A stretch of DNA of 64,000 nucleotides from Nitrospira sp. (GCA_011523385.1 WTGX01000001.1:62001-126000); one strand, 5' to 3'; counted from the stretch's first letter, positions 34,667 through 45,147 are shown. Numbers and translations are program-made. The notes: generated by a model not told the origin, from the letters alone.

Positions 34667-37600
34667 CTACGAACACCCCGTAGTTTCACCGCAGTTTCTG
34701 CAAACCAGGCACATCCCGTTGCGGACTAATTTGAACTGTTTGCAATTGGGGCAGGGGTCGCCTTCAAACCCTTTCTGAAACGCCGTCTCTATCTCAGCGG
34801 CATAAGTCAGGGTTTCCCGTTTTAGCTCGATTTTGTGTGCGACTTTTCCATTTCCCTGGCCGTTTCCATTCCCAACGTCCCCTTGAATGCGTTGCCGCGC
34901 GGGAAACAATTCCGGATTGATGGCTGTCGTCGTGATGGTCCTGGGATCGGCCGGTTCATCATCCGTGCATTCGGGATCCTGTTTGACGGAATCCCCGCGC
35001 AGGTCATCCTGGTTGACCTGTGCGAGTTCTTTCTTATCCAGATAGGTAATGGCCAATTCACGGAAGATGTAGTCGATGATCGAGGTCGACATTTTGATCT
35101 GGTCATTGAGGTTGACCGGACCGTTGGGTTCGAAGCGGGTGAACAGGAAGGCCTCGACGAATTCTTCGAGCGGCACGCCGTGCTGGAGGCCTAAAGAAAT
35201 GGCGATGGCAAAACAGTTCATGAGGCTGCGAAATGCCGCCCCTTCCTTGTGCATGTCGAGAAAGATTTCTCCGAGCGTTCCATCCTCGTATTCACCGGTG
35301 CGGAGATAGATTTTGTGACCGCCGATCATGGCCTTTTGCGTATACCCCCCGCGTCGTGAGGGAAGCGGACGGCGTTTGGCGAGATACCGGACCAGGACCC
35401 GTTCCGTCACCTGCTGGGCCGCCTTCATGACGTCGTCATGACGTTCGGATTTTTCGGTCGGGTCCGTCGAGGCGTTCAAGGGTTGGCTCAGTTTGGACCC
35501 GTCCCGGTATAAAGCCACGGCCTTGAGCATCTGCTGCCATCCCATGAGGTACGCGTCTTCCGCGTCTCTGACGGTGGAATCCGAAGGCATGTTGATGGTC
35601 TTGCTGATGGCTCCACTGATGAACGGCTGGGCCGCGGCCATCATCCGGATGTGTGCCTGCGTGGAAATGAACCGTTTTCCGATGCGACCGCACCGGTTGG
35701 CGCAGTCGAAAATTGGAAGATGTTCGTCTTTGAGGTGGGGTGCCTTTTCCACCGTCATGGTCCCGCAGCAAAAATCATTGGCCGCGAGAATTTCTTCCTG
35801 GGTAAAGCCCAACGCATTGAGAATCGTGAACTGGGGATCGTTGAGTTGGTCGTCGGAGAAGCCGAGGACGTTCCGACAGAACTCCTCCCCCAACGTCCAT
35901 TTATTAAAGGCGAATTGAATTTCAAAGACCTCATCCAACGTCGCTTCCAGGCGATCAAGCACTTCCGGGGTAAACCCCTTGGCGCGGAGCGATTCGTGAT
36001 TCAAGAACGGAGCCTGTTTCAGGGTTCGGGTGCCCGTGGCATAAGTGATGATGTCGAGGATCTGCTCCTGGGAATAGCCCAGTCCCTTTAACGCCGGGGG
36101 CAGGCTTTGATTAATGATCTTGAAGTAACCGCCGCCGGCCAGTTTCTTGAATTTGACGAGCGCAAAGTCGGGCTCGATTCCCGTGGTATCACAGTCCATG
36201 ACCAATCCGATGGTGCCCGTGGGGGCGATTACCGTGGCCTGCGCGTTCCTGAAACCGTGGGCTTCACCCAATTCGATGGCGTGGTCCCAGGTCTCCTGCG
36301 CGGCCTGTGCCAGTGCTGCGGGAGCGGAAGCCTGGTCAATGCCGTTCGGCGTAATCGTCAGGCCTTCATAGTCGTCAGGTTTGGCCTGATAGGCCGCCCT
36401 TCGATGGTTTCGCATGATCCGCAGCATCGGCTCGCGGTTTTTCGCAAACCCGGGGAATGGGCCGAGTTCTGCCGCCATTTCCGCTGAAGTGGCATAGGCT
36501 TCGCCGGTCAGGATCGACGTCAGGGCGCCGCAGATCGCCAATGCCTCGGGAGAATCGTAGGCAATGCCCTTTCGCATGAGCAGGGATCCGAGGTTGGCAT
36601 AGCCCAGCCCCAACGTTCGAAAGTGAAAACTCTTCTCGGCAATGGGCCTGCTCGGGAATCCGGCCATGAGCACGCTGATTTCCAGGACGATCGTCCAGAG
36701 CCTGATGGCGTGTCGATACGCCGGGATGTCGAATTCACCGTCCGGCGTCATGAAGGCGCCCAGGTTCAGAGACGCCAGGTTGCACGCGGTATCATCCAGG
36801 AACATGTATTCGCTGCACGGATTGGAGGCGTTGATGCGCCCGTCCTCCGGGCACGTATGCCATTCATTGATCGTGGTATCGTATTGAATGCCCGGGTCGG
36901 CACACATCCAGGCCGCCCAACAGATGCGATCCCACAGATCCTTGGCTTTGAGCGTTTTGGCCACGGCTCCGTCTGTCCGGCGGGTGAGTTGCCACTCGCC
37001 GTCTTGCCGTAGCGCATCAAAAAATCCGTTGGGCACTCGAATGCTGTTGTTGGAGTTTTGCCCGGACACCGTTTGGTAGGCTTTGCTGTCCCAATTCGTA
37101 TCATATTCATGAAACATGAAATGGGTATAGCCTTCCTGGGCATAGGCAAAGACCCGTTGGATATAGGCCTCAGGCACGTTGGCCTGCCGAGCCGAGCGGA
37201 TGGCTTCCTTGAGCGGACGGTTGCGTTCGGGGTTGAGTTCAACCGTATCCGGATCATCGCCATTCTTTTGATGACAGGCTTTCAGGATGGCGTTCAACTG
37301 ACCGGCGCAGACCTTGGATCCGGTCACCATAGCGGCTACCTTCTGTTCTTCGATCACCTTCCAGTCGATGAACTCTTCGATATCGGGATGGTCCAGGTCC
37401 AGACACACCATTTTGGCGGCCCGCCGGGTGGTGCCGCCAGATTTGATCGCGCCCGCCGCCCGGTCTCCGATCCGGAGGAAGGACATCAGCCCGGAAGATT
37501 TTCCTCCGCCCGACAACGGCTCGTTTTCTCCTCTGAGCCTGGAAAAGTTGGTTCCGGTGCCCGACCCGTATTTGAACAAGCGGGCCTCGCGGACCCACAA

Positions 37601-38200
37601 GTCCATAATTCCCCCATCGTTGACGAGGTCGTCATCCACGGATTGGATGAAGCAGGCGTGGACTTGGGGGCGTTCGTAGGCGTTTTGGGACAGATTCAGT
37701 TTTTGGGTCTGGGGATCGACGAAAAAATGACCTTGCGAGGGACCGCTGATGCCGTAGGCATAATGCAGGCCCGTATTGAACCATTGCGGTGAATTGGGGG
37801 CCGCCATTTGTTTGGCCAGCATGTAACACAGCTCGGCATAAAAGGCCCGGGCGTCCTGCTCCGTGTCGAAATACCCATAGGTTTCGCCCCACTGCGTCCA
37901 GCAACCCGCCAAGCGATGAAACACCTGCCGGGCGTCACGCTCGCCGCCCGTGACCGGGTTTCCTTGCTCATCCTTGATGGGCTGGCCATCGGCATCGACC
38001 TGCGGCACTCCAGCTTTCCGGAAATACTTTTGGGCCAGAATGTCTACGGCCAGTTGAGACCACTGGTCCGGGACCTGAATGTCATCGAGCTGAAATACAA
38101 TGGAGCCGTCCGGATTTCTGATTTCCGAAGACCGGGTGGAAAACGGAATACCTTGGTATGGAGACTCTTCGGCTTGGGTGAAACGGCGTTCGATTTTCAC
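34667..38200 (-). CDS. nrdJ: Adenosylcobalamin-dependent (class II) ribonucleotide reductase
   Basis: Reduces ribonucleotides to deoxyribonucleotides with B12 in place of a tyrosyl radical and works with or without O2. The 1177 residues include the active-site N-C-E motif in [21 protein letters not shown], the redox cysteine region, [22 protein letters not shown], and a C-terminal extension with zinc-like knuckles [21 protein letters not shown]. It begins after a 400-bp AT-rich upstream region with NrdR- and DnaA-like sites. No classes I or III genes are in the window. The adenosylcobalamin requirement implies B12 synthesis or uptake by the cell. Confidence 0.96.
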   Translation of the reverse strand: MKIERRFTQAEESPYQGIPFSTRSSEIRNPDGSIVFQLDDIQVPDQWSQLAVDILAQKYFRKAGVPQVDADGQPIKDEQGNPVTGGERDARQVFHRLAGCWTQWGETYGYFDTEQDARAFYAELCYMLAKQMAAPNSPQWFNTGLHYAYGISGPSQGHFFVDPQTQKLNLSQNAYERPQVHACFIQSVDDDLVNDGGIMDLWVREARLFKYGSGTGTNFSRLRGENEPLSGGGKSSGLMSFLRIGDRAAGAIKSGGTTRRAAKMVCLDLDHPDIEEFIDWKVIEEQKVAAMVTGSKVCAGQLNAILKACHQKNGDDPDTVELNPERNRPLKEAIRSARQANVPEAYIQRVFAYAQEGYTHFMFHEYDTNWDSKAYQTVSGQNSNNSIRVPNGFFDALRQDGEWQLTRRTDGAVAKTLKAKDLWDRICWAAWMCADPGIQYDTTINEWHTCPEDGRINASNPCSEYMFLDDTACNLASLNLGAFMTPDGEFDIPAYRHAIRLWTIVLEISVLMAGFPSRPIAEKSFHFRTLGLGYANLGSLLMRKGIAYDSPEALAICGALTSILTGEAYATSAEMAAELGPFPGFAKNREPMLRIMRNHRRAAYQAKPDDYEGLTITPNGIDQASAPAALAQAAQETWDHAIELGEAHGFRNAQATVIAPTGTIGLVMDCDTTGIEPDFALVKFKKLAGGGYFKIINQSLPPALKGLGYSQEQILDIITYATGTRTLKQAPFLNHESLRAKGFTPEVLDRLEATLDEVFEIQFAFNKWTLGEEFCRNVLGFSDDQLNDPQFTILNALGFTQEEILAANDFCCGTMTVEKAPHLKDEHLPIFDCANRCGRIGKRFISTQAHIRMMAAAQPFISGAISKTINMPSDSTVRDAEDAYLMGWQQMLKAVALYRDGSKLSQPLNASTDPTEKSERHDDVMKAAQQVTERVLVRYLAKRRPLPSRRGGYTQKAMIGGHKIYLRTGEYEDGTLGEIFLDMHKEGAAFRSLMNCFAIAISLGLQHGVPLEEFVEAFLFTRFEPNGPVNLNDQIKMSTSIIDYIFRELAITYLDKKELAQVNQDDLRGDSVKQDPECTDDEPADPRTITTTAINPELFPARQRIQGDVGNGNGQGNGKVAHKIELKRETLTYAAEIETAFQKGFEGDPCPNCKQFKLVRNGMCLVCRNCGETTGCS

Positions 38201-38293
38201 CGTTTAACAACCTTCAAAGTTTAATTTATACCTTGTAGTTGGAATTTACTTGCTCAAGATGACACTATCCTTAGAGCCTGAATTGAGGTGTCA

Positions 38294-38345
38294 ATACTAA
38301 ATATTGTGCTTCTTGTTGTCAAGACTGGAATACAGTGTATAGCTT
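38294..38345 (-). promoter_or_regulatory. Candidate NrdR boxes upstream of nrdJ
   Basis: ATACTAAATATTGTGC (38294-38309) matches the NrdR consensus acaCwAtATaTwGtgt at all the strongly conserved positions. A second, weaker site ATACAGTGTATAGCTT (38330-38345) shares C4, T9-a-T and G13. They lie about 95-145 bp before the nrdJ start. The start-to-start spacing (36 bp) is larger than the usual 31-32, which lowers confidence. The whole 38201-38602 stretch contains no gene. Confidence 0.5.
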
Positions 38346-38397
38346 GAGAACAACTAAAACGCTTGAGATTCAGAAAGTTATAAGAAAACATTTTGTG

Positions 38398-38437
38398 TTA
38401 TGCACAGGCTGAGAAAGGCGTTTTCCAGTCATCCACA
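38398..38437. promoter_or_regulatory. DnaA boxes in the nrdJ upstream region
   Basis: TTATGCACA (38398-38406) is a perfect match to the DnaA consensus TTATNCACA, and TCATCCACA (38429-38437) differs from it at one base, 31 bp further along in the same orientation. DnaA sites upstream of ribonucleotide reductase operons are known in E. coli. An origin is unlikely, with no AT-rich unwinding tract or dnaA/dnaN nearby. Confidence 0.45.
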
Positions 38438-38602
38438 GGGTTCTTCCAGCTTGCGTGGCGATGACAAAGAGGACCTCTCTGGTCGTTGAATCTCGATTTT
38501 TGCCGGCATCCATACTATTCTACCCGTTGTACAAGGGGGACGGCACATCGACCCAGAATCACATCTGAACCTTGATTCATGATACAAAAGGAGGCGTAGC
38601 TC

Positions 38603-38893
38603 ATGTACGTGTGGAGCAAACGGATTGTCATCACCCTGTTGGTGACGTTTGGCGTCCTGCAAATGGTTTTTTGGAGCACTGCCACGGGTGACGGCACCAG
38701 TGCCCTCACCACGCGCGCGACGCACTGGCTGGGAATCAACTATTTCCTGCTGGTTGTGTGGGTATTTGTCTGGATATTCGATCAGGCGCGCGTCCGTGGG
38801 AAGAACGCGTGGGTCTGGTTGCTTCCTCTATTGGTTGCCCCGCTGCCTACCCTCATGGCATTCGTCCTGATCCTGCAGCGACGCCTGAAATAG
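38603..38893 (+). CDS. Small integral membrane protein of unknown function
   Basis: 96 residues with three hydrophobic helices (IVITLLVTFGVLQMVFW, YFLLVVWVFVWIFDQA, WLLPLLVAPLPTLMAFVLIL) and a positively charged end RRLK. An excellent SD (AAAGGAGG, eight bases before the ATG) shows it is translated. It resembles phospholipase-D nuclease-N/DUF-type small membrane proteins only loosely and I do not assign a family. It is convergent with the K+ transporter gene. Confidence 0.75.
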   Translation: MYVWSKRIVITLLVTFGVLQMVFWSTATGDGTSALTTRATHWLGINYFLLVVWVFVWIFDQARVRGKNAWVWLLPLLVAPLPTLMAFVLILQRRLK

Positions 38894-38904
38894 CCGGGGG
38901 ATGC

Positions 38905-40299
38905 TTATCCGATCATGACCCTGGATTCCGGGAACCGATACCGTGGGGTGGTGGTGGTGTAAACGGCGAACAGACCGATGAGGAGCGGCCCGAAACGGCC
39001 GATCAGCATCGAGGCGATGATCACCAGCTTGCCGAAGTCGGTGAACAGGGCGGAGAAGCTTCGCGCGTCCCCGTCTCCGAGGGACATGCCCACGATTCCC
39101 ATCGCCGACGTGACTTCGAACATGATGCTTAAAAATGGACGTTCTTCCGTAAAGGCGAGGACCAGCGTGAAGAGGGTGATGGCCGTGAACGCCAGGATCG
39201 CCAGGCAAAACGCGCGGACTACCAATTCCCGCGATATTCTCCTGTGAAAGATTTCAATGTCATGGCGGCGTCGAAGCACCGACCAGATCGTCACCCAGAT
39301 GATGGCAAAGGTCGTGGTCTTGATTCCTCCCGACATGCTGCCGGGTGAGCCGCCGATGGTCATCAGGAGCAGCAGGAAATACAGGGTGGCGTCGTTCATG
39401 GTACTGATATCCATGGTCGTAAACCCCGCGGTACGGGACATGGCATGAAAATGCGCCGTGGCAAGACGTTCGCCGAGGCTCAAGGGCTGAAACGTTTGCG
39501 GATTGTTCCACTCCAGGATGGTGATGCCCACGGTGCCCGACACGAGAACGATCAGGGTGACCACGATCACGAGTTTCGTATGCGTCTGGAGCCGGAAACG
39601 GTGGCCCTTGAAGTTGTCCCACACGTCCTGAAAGACAAGAAAACCGATACTTCCCAGAATGACCAGGACCGTGACGATCAGGTTTATGGAGAGGTCCGTT
39701 CGATAGGAAATCAGGCTGTCCGAGAACAGGGCGAATCCCGCGTTGTTGAAGGCTGATATCGAATGGAAGAGACCGGAGTAGAGGGCTTCCCCCCATGGCA
39801 TGTCTTGTGAAAAGCGTAAGGCGAGAAAGAGAAACCCCAATCCTTCCAACGCCACGGTAGCGATGGCCACGATTTTGACGTAGCGAATCGATCCGGCCAT
39901 GTCAAACGTGCTCAGCGTTTCAGCCAGCATCATCCGGTCCCGTAGGCCGATGCGATGTCCCAGGGCCAACAGGATGATCGTGGCCAGCAAGGCATAGCCC
40001 AGTCCGCCGATTTGAATGAGCAGCAAGATGATGAGTTGCCCGAAGGTGGTGAATTCATGCGGGGTGTCCATCACGATCAACCCGGTGACGCATACGGCCG
40101 AGGTCGCGGTAAACAAGGCGTCGATGAACCGCAATTCCACGCCGTCCGGGGTGGCGAACGGAAGCATGAGGAGGGCCGTGCCGATGAAAATCAGGGTCGC
40201 GGCGGCTAAAGCAACGACTTGGCCGGGTAACAGGCGAACGGACGCCAGCCGGCTGCGAAGGGAAGATGGTGCCGTGTGGGACCGTTCAAGAACTGGCAT
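38905..40299 (-). CDS. TrkH/KtrB-family potassium transporter
   Basis: Inner-membrane K+ uptake subunit, 464 residues, with four M1-P-M2 repeats. The four selectivity-filter segments are visible with their glycines: ATSAVCVTGL, SAFNNAGF, SRTAGFTT and SAMGIVGMSLG. Length and sequence fit KtrB better than E. coli TrkH. The cytoplasmic RCK partner (KtrA/TrkA) is not adjacent, which is unusual for a Ktr pair; it may be encoded elsewhere. Confidence 0.92.
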   Translation of the reverse strand: MPVLERSHTAPSSLRSRLASVRLLPGQVVALAAATLIFIGTALLMLPFATPDGVELRFIDALFTATSAVCVTGLIVMDTPHEFTTFGQLIILLLIQIGGLGYALLATIILLALGHRIGLRDRMMLAETLSTFDMAGSIRYVKIVAIATVALEGLGFLFLALRFSQDMPWGEALYSGLFHSISAFNNAGFALFSDSLISYRTDLSINLIVTVLVILGSIGFLVFQDVWDNFKGHRFRLQTHTKLVIVVTLIVLVSGTVGITILEWNNPQTFQPLSLGERLATAHFHAMSRTAGFTTMDISTMNDATLYFLLLLMTIGGSPGSMSGGIKTTTFAIIWVTIWSVLRRRHDIEIFHRRISRELVVRAFCLAILAFTAITLFTLVLAFTEERPFLSIMFEVTSAMGIVGMSLGDGDARSFSALFTDFGKLVIIASMLIGRFGPLLIGLFAVYTTTTPRYRFPESRVMIG

Positions 40300-40388
40300 G
40301 GGGACGGCTTTGGGTGAGTCTGAGAGCGGCTGTTCGCATCCGGGAGCGTGCCGCTATCCCCTGAAGGGCATGCGGAGGCCGGAAGCGT

Positions 40389-40799
40389 TCAGCAGCGTTG
40401 CCCGTTAAAAAGGCAGGGTTTGTAGCGGGTTGCGTCAAAATCAACGTCTTCTTTATAGACGAGTTCGTTCCCATTGACTCCATCCTGTTCGGGATCATTC
40501 CACATCGTGTGGTTCCACCAGTAAAACAGGGGATAGGGCTCGAGATAATACACGGGATTCCCATACACGCTTCTCTGGTGTTCCCAGACTTTTCTTCCGA
40601 CCACGTAATCGACTTCTTCCGTCCCCTTCAATGAATACAAAAACATGACCATGCTCGCCTCATGGTCATAAATCTCCTCCAGCCGGGTTTCTTCGTCAGG
40701 CTCGACGGGCAAGGTGGGCTGAGCCCCGCTCAAGCCCGGCAGCAAAAAAGCAAGCAGCAATGCGGGGAAGATCGGTGCAATCGGAAAGGGGTGGGTCAT
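40389..40799 (-). CDS. Small exported protein of unknown function
   Basis: A signal peptide (MTHPFPIAPIFPALLLAFLL, cleavage probably after SGA) is followed by a 115-residue Tyr/Trp-rich mature domain with segments FLYSLKGTEEVDYVV, GNPVYYLEPYPLFYWWNHTM and two cysteines near the C-terminus (CLFNGQRC) that could form a disulfide. I recognise no family. ATG 40799 with GAGGG five bases upstream is preferred over a TTG 12 bases earlier. Confidence 0.65.
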   Translation of the reverse strand: MTHPFPIAPIFPALLLAFLLPGLSGAQPTLPVEPDEETRLEEIYDHEASMVMFLYSLKGTEEVDYVVGRKVWEHQRSVYGNPVYYLEPYPLFYWWNHTMWNDPEQDGVNGNELVYKEDVDFDATRYKPCLFNGQRC

Positions 40800-40947
40800 A
40801 CGGTCCCTCAAGAAGAGAGGTCGAGCAGCCGTTCCTGTGGCTACTCCCGTTCATTGTACTCCTAACTATGCCCTTGGGCAATTCGTTTTTGTGATTGACG
40901 CTGAACTTGTCCTCATTCACCGGCTTCGACGCAGAAATTGTCAACGG

Positions 40948-40977
40948 TTGTGGGCGTGAGCGCGGGTTCTCTATAAT
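40948..40977 (+). promoter_or_regulatory. Candidate mtaB-miaB promoter
   Basis: A perfect -10 TATAAT at 40972-40977 with TTGTGG at 40948-40953, spacer 18 bp, lies 27 bases before the mtaB ATG at 41005. Confidence 0.55.
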
Positions 40978-41004
40978 GAGCTTCTCTAAACGAATCCGGG
41001 ATCC

Positions 41005-42381
41005 ATGAAGAAAAAAGTTGCGTTTTACACAGCCGGCTGCCGTCTCAATCAATCGGAGACCGCGGTCCTGACCGACCGGTTCACCAGAATGGGTTATCAA
41101 CGGGTGGCCTATGGAGAGCCGACCGACCTGCTCGTCCTGAATACGTGCAGCGTGACGGAGAACGCCGAGGCCGATTGCCGGCGGGTGATTCGCCGGACGT
41201 TGCGCCATTCGCCACAGGCGTTCGTTGCGGTGACGGGATGCTATGCGCAAACCGGCCTCAACACCTTGCAACACCTTCCCGGGGTGGATCTCGTGTTGGG
41301 CAACCAATACAAAATGTTGCTCCCGGACTATCTGAAAGAGATGACTCGGGGGCACAAGCTCTCAACCACCCTCGTCCGGCATTCCGGATCCATGAGCCGG
41401 GAAGATTTTGTTCAGGACGGGGTGGGGGAATATGCCACGACGCGAGCCAATCTGAAGATCCAGGACGGCTGCAATTTCATGTGTTCCTTTTGTCTGATCC
41501 CGTTTGCCCGGGGACGTGAGCGAAGCCGTCTAGCCGACGACGCAGTACGGGAGGCCGAACGCCTGGTGGAACGAGGACACCGGGAACTGGTCCTGACCGG
41601 CGTGAACATCGGGCGATTCGCGAATGGGTCCGGAGGGCTTCTCGACCTGATTCAGCGGTTGGAACGCATCCCCGGGTTGGCCCGCATCCGCATTTCTTCC
41701 ATCGAGCCGACGACCATCCCCGAAGCGCTCCTCGAGTATATGAGCACCTCAAGGAAGTTATGCCGGTTTTTCCACGTGCCCTTGCAGAGCGGGCATGACG
41801 GGATTCTGTCGGCGATGAACCGTCGTTACACCGTGAGCGAGTATCGGGTTTGGGTGGAAGACGTCGTGCAAAAGATCCCTGGCGTCTGCGTTGGCACCGA
41901 CGTGCTCGTCGGGTTTCCCGGAGAAACCGATCGCGAGTTTTCGGCGACCTACGACGTGGTCCGTGATCTGCCATTGGCTTATGCTCACGTGTTCAGCTAT
42001 TCCGCTCGACCGGGAACCCCGGCCGCCCGGTTGGACAATCCCGTGTCTTCGGCAGTGATCAAGACCCGGAGCCGGTTGCTTTCGCGGCTGTCTGCGACGA
42101 AACGGGCGCAGTTCTACCAGCAATTTCTCGACAGGGATTGCCTGGTGTTGTTTGAATCCATGGGCAAGGACGGTTTATGGACCGGCCTGACGGATAATTT
42201 TATCCGGGTGAGCGTGGCCGGTTCCGGCTCGTTGGCGAATCAGATACGGCGGGTCAGACTGACCGGGGTCATGGAACATGCGGCCTTGGGGAAATTGGCG
42301 GATGAGGAACCGCCACGGCACAGGCGGGTTCCGATTCCGGTGTTTCAATCTTTTGAAAGGGCAGTTACGGCACCCTCGTGA
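41005..42381 (+). CDS. mtaB: tRNA t6A37 methylthiotransferase MtaB
   Basis: Adds a methylthio group to C2 of t6A at position 37 of tRNAs reading ANN codons. It is a radical-SAM methylthiotransferase of 458 residues: an N-terminal UPF0004 domain with the cysteines TAGCRLNQSET, NTCSVTENA and GCYAQ, the radical SAM CxxxCxxC in CNFMCSFCLIP, and a C-terminal TRAM region. TAGCRLNQ is typical of MtaB, whereas MiaB has TFGCQMNEYD. It is followed at 28 bp by miaB, so the two related tRNA-modifying enzymes are paired in one operon. Confidence 0.92.
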   Translation: MKKKVAFYTAGCRLNQSETAVLTDRFTRMGYQRVAYGEPTDLLVLNTCSVTENAEADCRRVIRRTLRHSPQAFVAVTGCYAQTGLNTLQHLPGVDLVLGNQYKMLLPDYLKEMTRGHKLSTTLVRHSGSMSREDFVQDGVGEYATTRANLKIQDGCNFMCSFCLIPFARGRERSRLADDAVREAERLVERGHRELVLTGVNIGRFANGSGGLLDLIQRLERIPGLARIRISSIEPTTIPEALLEYMSTSRKLCRFFHVPLQSGHDGILSAMNRRYTVSEYRVWVEDVVQKIPGVCVGTDVLVGFPGETDREFSATYDVVRDLPLAYAHVFSYSARPGTPAARLDNPVSSAVIKTRSRLLSRLSATKRAQFYQQFLDRDCLVLFESMGKDGLWTGLTDNFIRVSVAGSGSLANQIRRVRLTGVMEHAALGKLADEEPPRHRRVPIPVFQSFERAVTAPS

Positions 42382-42409
42382 CGAAGTCCCGCCTGGAAGA
42401 AACTGCATA

Positions 42410-43750
42410 GTGAGTTCCCCAGTGTCCTATCGCGTCTACCTTCAAACGTTCGGCTGTCAGATGAATGAATATGACACCGAACTGGTACGGTCGCTGTTGA
42501 AAGACCGGGGGTTCGCGTTGACGTCCTTCCCCGAGCAGGCCGACGTGGTGCTGATGAATACCTGCGCGATCCGGGAAAACGCCCATAACCGGGTCTACGG
42601 CCATCTGGCCGAGTGGAAGGCGATGAAGCAATCTCGGGACGTGGTGGTCGGCGTCCTGGGGTGCATGGCCCAGAATCTCAAGAAGGAATTGATGGAGTCG
42701 CAACCCGTGATCGACGTGCTCGTTGGGCCGGATTCCTATCGGCAACTGCCGGACCTGCTGACGAAGGCCCTGGAACGCCGTGAACGGTCGATGGCCGTGG
42801 ATTTGTCGGAATACGAAACCTACGAAGCGATTCTTCCGGAGCGCATGCCCGGGGTCAACGCCTGGATCGCGATCATGCGGGGCTGTGACAATTTTTGCAG
42901 TTTCTGCGTGGTGCCCTATACCCGTGGGCGTGAGCGGTCCCGCCCAGCGCAGGGGATTCTCGAAGAAGCGCATGCCCTCGCGGCTCAAGGGTACAAGCAG
43001 GTCACGCTGTTGGGGCAGAACGTCAATTCGTATCAGAGCGAGGGCGTCACGTTTGCCAGGCTTCTGTCGGACGTGGCTGACGTGTCCGGGATTGAACGCG
43101 TCCGTTTCACGTCCCCGCACCCCAAGGATTTTCCGCCCGCCCTCATCGAGGTGGTGGCGCATCACCCGAACGTGTGCCGGCAGATTCATCTACCCCTCCA
43201 AGCGGGGAGCGACCGCATCCTGGACCTGATGGGACGGTCGTATACGAAAGCCGAATATCGCGCATTGGCGGACGAAATCCGGAAGCAGGGGGCCATTGCC
43301 CTCAGCACGGACGTCATCGCGGGGTTTTGCACCGAGACCGACGAGGAGTTTCTCGAGACCTATGAACTGGTGCGGGAGATCGAATTTCAATCGGCCTACG
43401 TGTTCAAGTACTCGGAACGAAAGAACACCATCGCCTATCGAAAATTTCCCAATGACGTGCCCGAAGCCGTCAAATCGGAGCGGGTCACGCGGTTGGTCGA
43501 ACTCCAGCGAACGATTTCCGCAGAGAAAAACCGGCAGTTGATCGGAACGGAAGTGGACGTGCTGGTGGAAGGCAACGCGAAAAAATCGTCCTGGCAATGG
43601 ATGGGACACACGGAAAGCAACGTGACCGTGGTCTGGGACAAGGACGCCGCCCCTCTCGCCCTCGGAGATCCGGTTGCGATCAGGGTTGAGGATGCCTCAG
43701 CCTCCACGCTCTTCGGGACCCCAGTTTTTTCACTCGCGCCCGTAGTCTGA
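42410..43750 (+). CDS. miaB: tRNA i6A37 methylthiotransferase MiaB
   Basis: Converts i6A to ms2i6A at position 37 of tRNAs reading UNN codons. In 446 residues it has TFGCQMNEYDTE, NTCAIRENA and GCMAQ (cluster-binding cysteines of the UPF0004 domain), radical SAM CDNFCSFCVVPYTRGRERS, and a C-terminal TRAM domain (TEVDVLVEGNAKKS). The start is GTG 42410 with GGAAG upstream; extension to 42278 would overlap mtaB and adds no family-like residues. Confidence 0.94.
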   Translation: MSSPVSYRVYLQTFGCQMNEYDTELVRSLLKDRGFALTSFPEQADVVLMNTCAIRENAHNRVYGHLAEWKAMKQSRDVVVGVLGCMAQNLKKELMESQPVIDVLVGPDSYRQLPDLLTKALERRERSMAVDLSEYETYEAILPERMPGVNAWIAIMRGCDNFCSFCVVPYTRGRERSRPAQGILEEAHALAAQGYKQVTLLGQNVNSYQSEGVTFARLLSDVADVSGIERVRFTSPHPKDFPPALIEVVAHHPNVCRQIHLPLQAGSDRILDLMGRSYTKAEYRALADEIRKQGAIALSTDVIAGFCTETDEEFLETYELVREIEFQSAYVFKYSERKNTIAYRKFPNDVPEAVKSERVTRLVELQRTISAEKNRQLIGTEVDVLVEGNAKKSSWQWMGHTESNVTVVWDKDAAPLALGDPVAIRVEDASASTLFGTPVFSLAPVV

Positions 43751-43872
43751 AATCATTCCGGCAGCCCGCATGAGGCAGGAACTTTCACTCGCACGGCCGA
43801 GTTGACCGGCTCCGCAAGGACTTGTATAAGATTGAGGCTTTCCGGTAACCACTACCATCAAACGGCCAGGAC

Positions 43873-43948
43873 GCGCCCGTAGCTCAATGGATAGAGCATT
43901 TGACTACGGATCAAAAGGTTAGAGGTTCGACTCCTCTCGGGCGCGCCA
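43873..43948 (+). tRNA. tRNA-Arg (anticodon ACG)
   Basis: Acceptor GCGCCCG / CGGGCGC, D-arm AGCTCAATGGATAGAGC, anticodon stem TTTGA/TCAAA around CTACGGA (anticodon ACG; the A would be edited to inosine to read CGU/CGC/CGA), T-arm GAGGTTCGACTCCTC, discriminator G and encoded CCA. Confidence 0.95.
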
Positions 43949-43950
43949 AT

Positions 43951-45036
43951 TCAGTAGCCCGCCTCGGTGTGAGCGGTGGGGTTGATCTGCCAGAGGCTCC
44001 AATCCACGGCTTCTCGAAGTTCCTGCATGAGTGGATCGTTTGAACGGTCGGTCCATGCCTTGAGGGCGAGTTGTTGCAGGGGTTCGACCGACTGGAAATC
44101 CGGCATTTTCCCGATGGCTCTCACGATTTCCGTCTGTACGCGAAGGTGGATGTCGGGTGCTTGCATCATGGCCAGGAGGGGAGGCAGGATCCCGACGTTG
44201 CCACTGTGGGCTCCGATTTCCCCAAGTGCTTCCGCTGCCGCGGCCTGAATGTCCACCGATGGATCGGATAAGAGATCTAACAGGGTCGGAATGGCCGGTT
44301 CGCCCATAAATCCCAAGGCCACCGTGGCGGGGGCGGCGAAGTCGGCCTCGGTTCGGATTTGTTGCAGGGCTTGCAGCATAATGTCGCCCGGCACGTGACC
44401 GGCGAGCGAGAGAATTTTGAACTTCGTGGCCTTGTCGGTTTTGGGACCGGTCAAAAAGGAAGAGAGCCGCTCGGCTTGTTTCCATTCCGCTGCCAGATCA
44501 AGCGGAAAATTGCTTTCCCGTAGCGCTTGGCCGAGGTGCTGCAATGCGAACTGACCCGCATCATCATGCCCGCCAGCTTTGGCCGCCTCCCACGCATTGT
44601 CGAAAGGAGTCCTGATTTCATACTGCCAAGGCCCCTTTTGGCCGTCGAAAAAGTAGCTTAACCGGCAAGCCGGCCCTTTCCAATTTCGAGAAGGTGCCCC
44701 CGATTGCTGGACCTCTCCATCGGATTTCCTGATTCCCGCCCATGGTTTTCGCTCATCGCACCGCACTTTCAGCACGACGTCATGCGGCTTGCTCTCAGCC
44801 GTGATGACCGTGAACCCGGTTGCGGTCAGCCGGTCGGCTGCCGCCCTCTCGATGAGGATCGGGTCGACCAAGCCCTTTTCCGTGAGCGCGACCGCTTTCA
44901 CGAAAATGGTCTCGACTCGTTGAAGCTGAGCCTTTTGCTGCGGGTTGAAAAGAATCCGTTCGGCGAAAATCCGGGGCGGAACGTACCAGGTTCCTAACAG
45001 GACGAGACTGATAAGCCAGGATAACGAGATGCGCAT
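43951..45036 (-). CDS. Exported HEAT-repeat protein
   Basis: A signal peptide (MRISLSWLISLVLLGTWYV..) precedes a mixed N-terminal domain and, from about residue 210, at least three HEAT/PBS-like repeats (for example VALGFMGEPAIPTLLDLLSD, AAAEALGEIGAHSGNVGILP, RVQTEIVRAIGKMPDFQ). HEAT repeats bind proteins. Function is unknown; it is probably periplasmic. ATG 45036 is chosen because a signal peptide starts there; an upstream frame to 45132 gives a Cys-rich lead with no function. The stop is only 3 bp from the tRNA-Arg CCA end, on the opposite strand. Confidence 0.75.
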   Translation of the reverse strand: MRISLSWLISLVLLGTWYVPPRIFAERILFNPQQKAQLQRVETIFVKAVALTEKGLVDPILIERAAADRLTATGFTVITAESKPHDVVLKVRCDERKPWAGIRKSDGEVQQSGAPSRNWKGPACRLSYFFDGQKGPWQYEIRTPFDNAWEAAKAGGHDDAGQFALQHLGQALRESNFPLDLAAEWKQAERLSSFLTGPKTDKATKFKILSLAGHVPGDIMLQALQQIRTEADFAAPATVALGFMGEPAIPTLLDLLSDPSVDIQAAAAEALGEIGAHSGNVGILPPLLAMMQAPDIHLRVQTEIVRAIGKMPDFQSVEPLQQLALKAWTDRSNDPLMQELREAVDWSLWQINPTAHTEAGY

Positions 45037-45147
45037 GCCAGGCGTGCTCCGTTTTGAGATACAGGACGAGTCGTTCCGACAGTCAGGACACGTGCATACC
45101 AAGAAGAATCGACGAAAAGCAAGGGAGGGCACACATTCCGAAAGGGA

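Noticed and set aside
38398-38437. Replication origin suggested by two DnaA-like boxes
   Set aside because: Only two boxes, no AT-rich unwinding element and no dnaA, dnaN, gidA or parAB nearby; promoter control of nrdJ is simpler.
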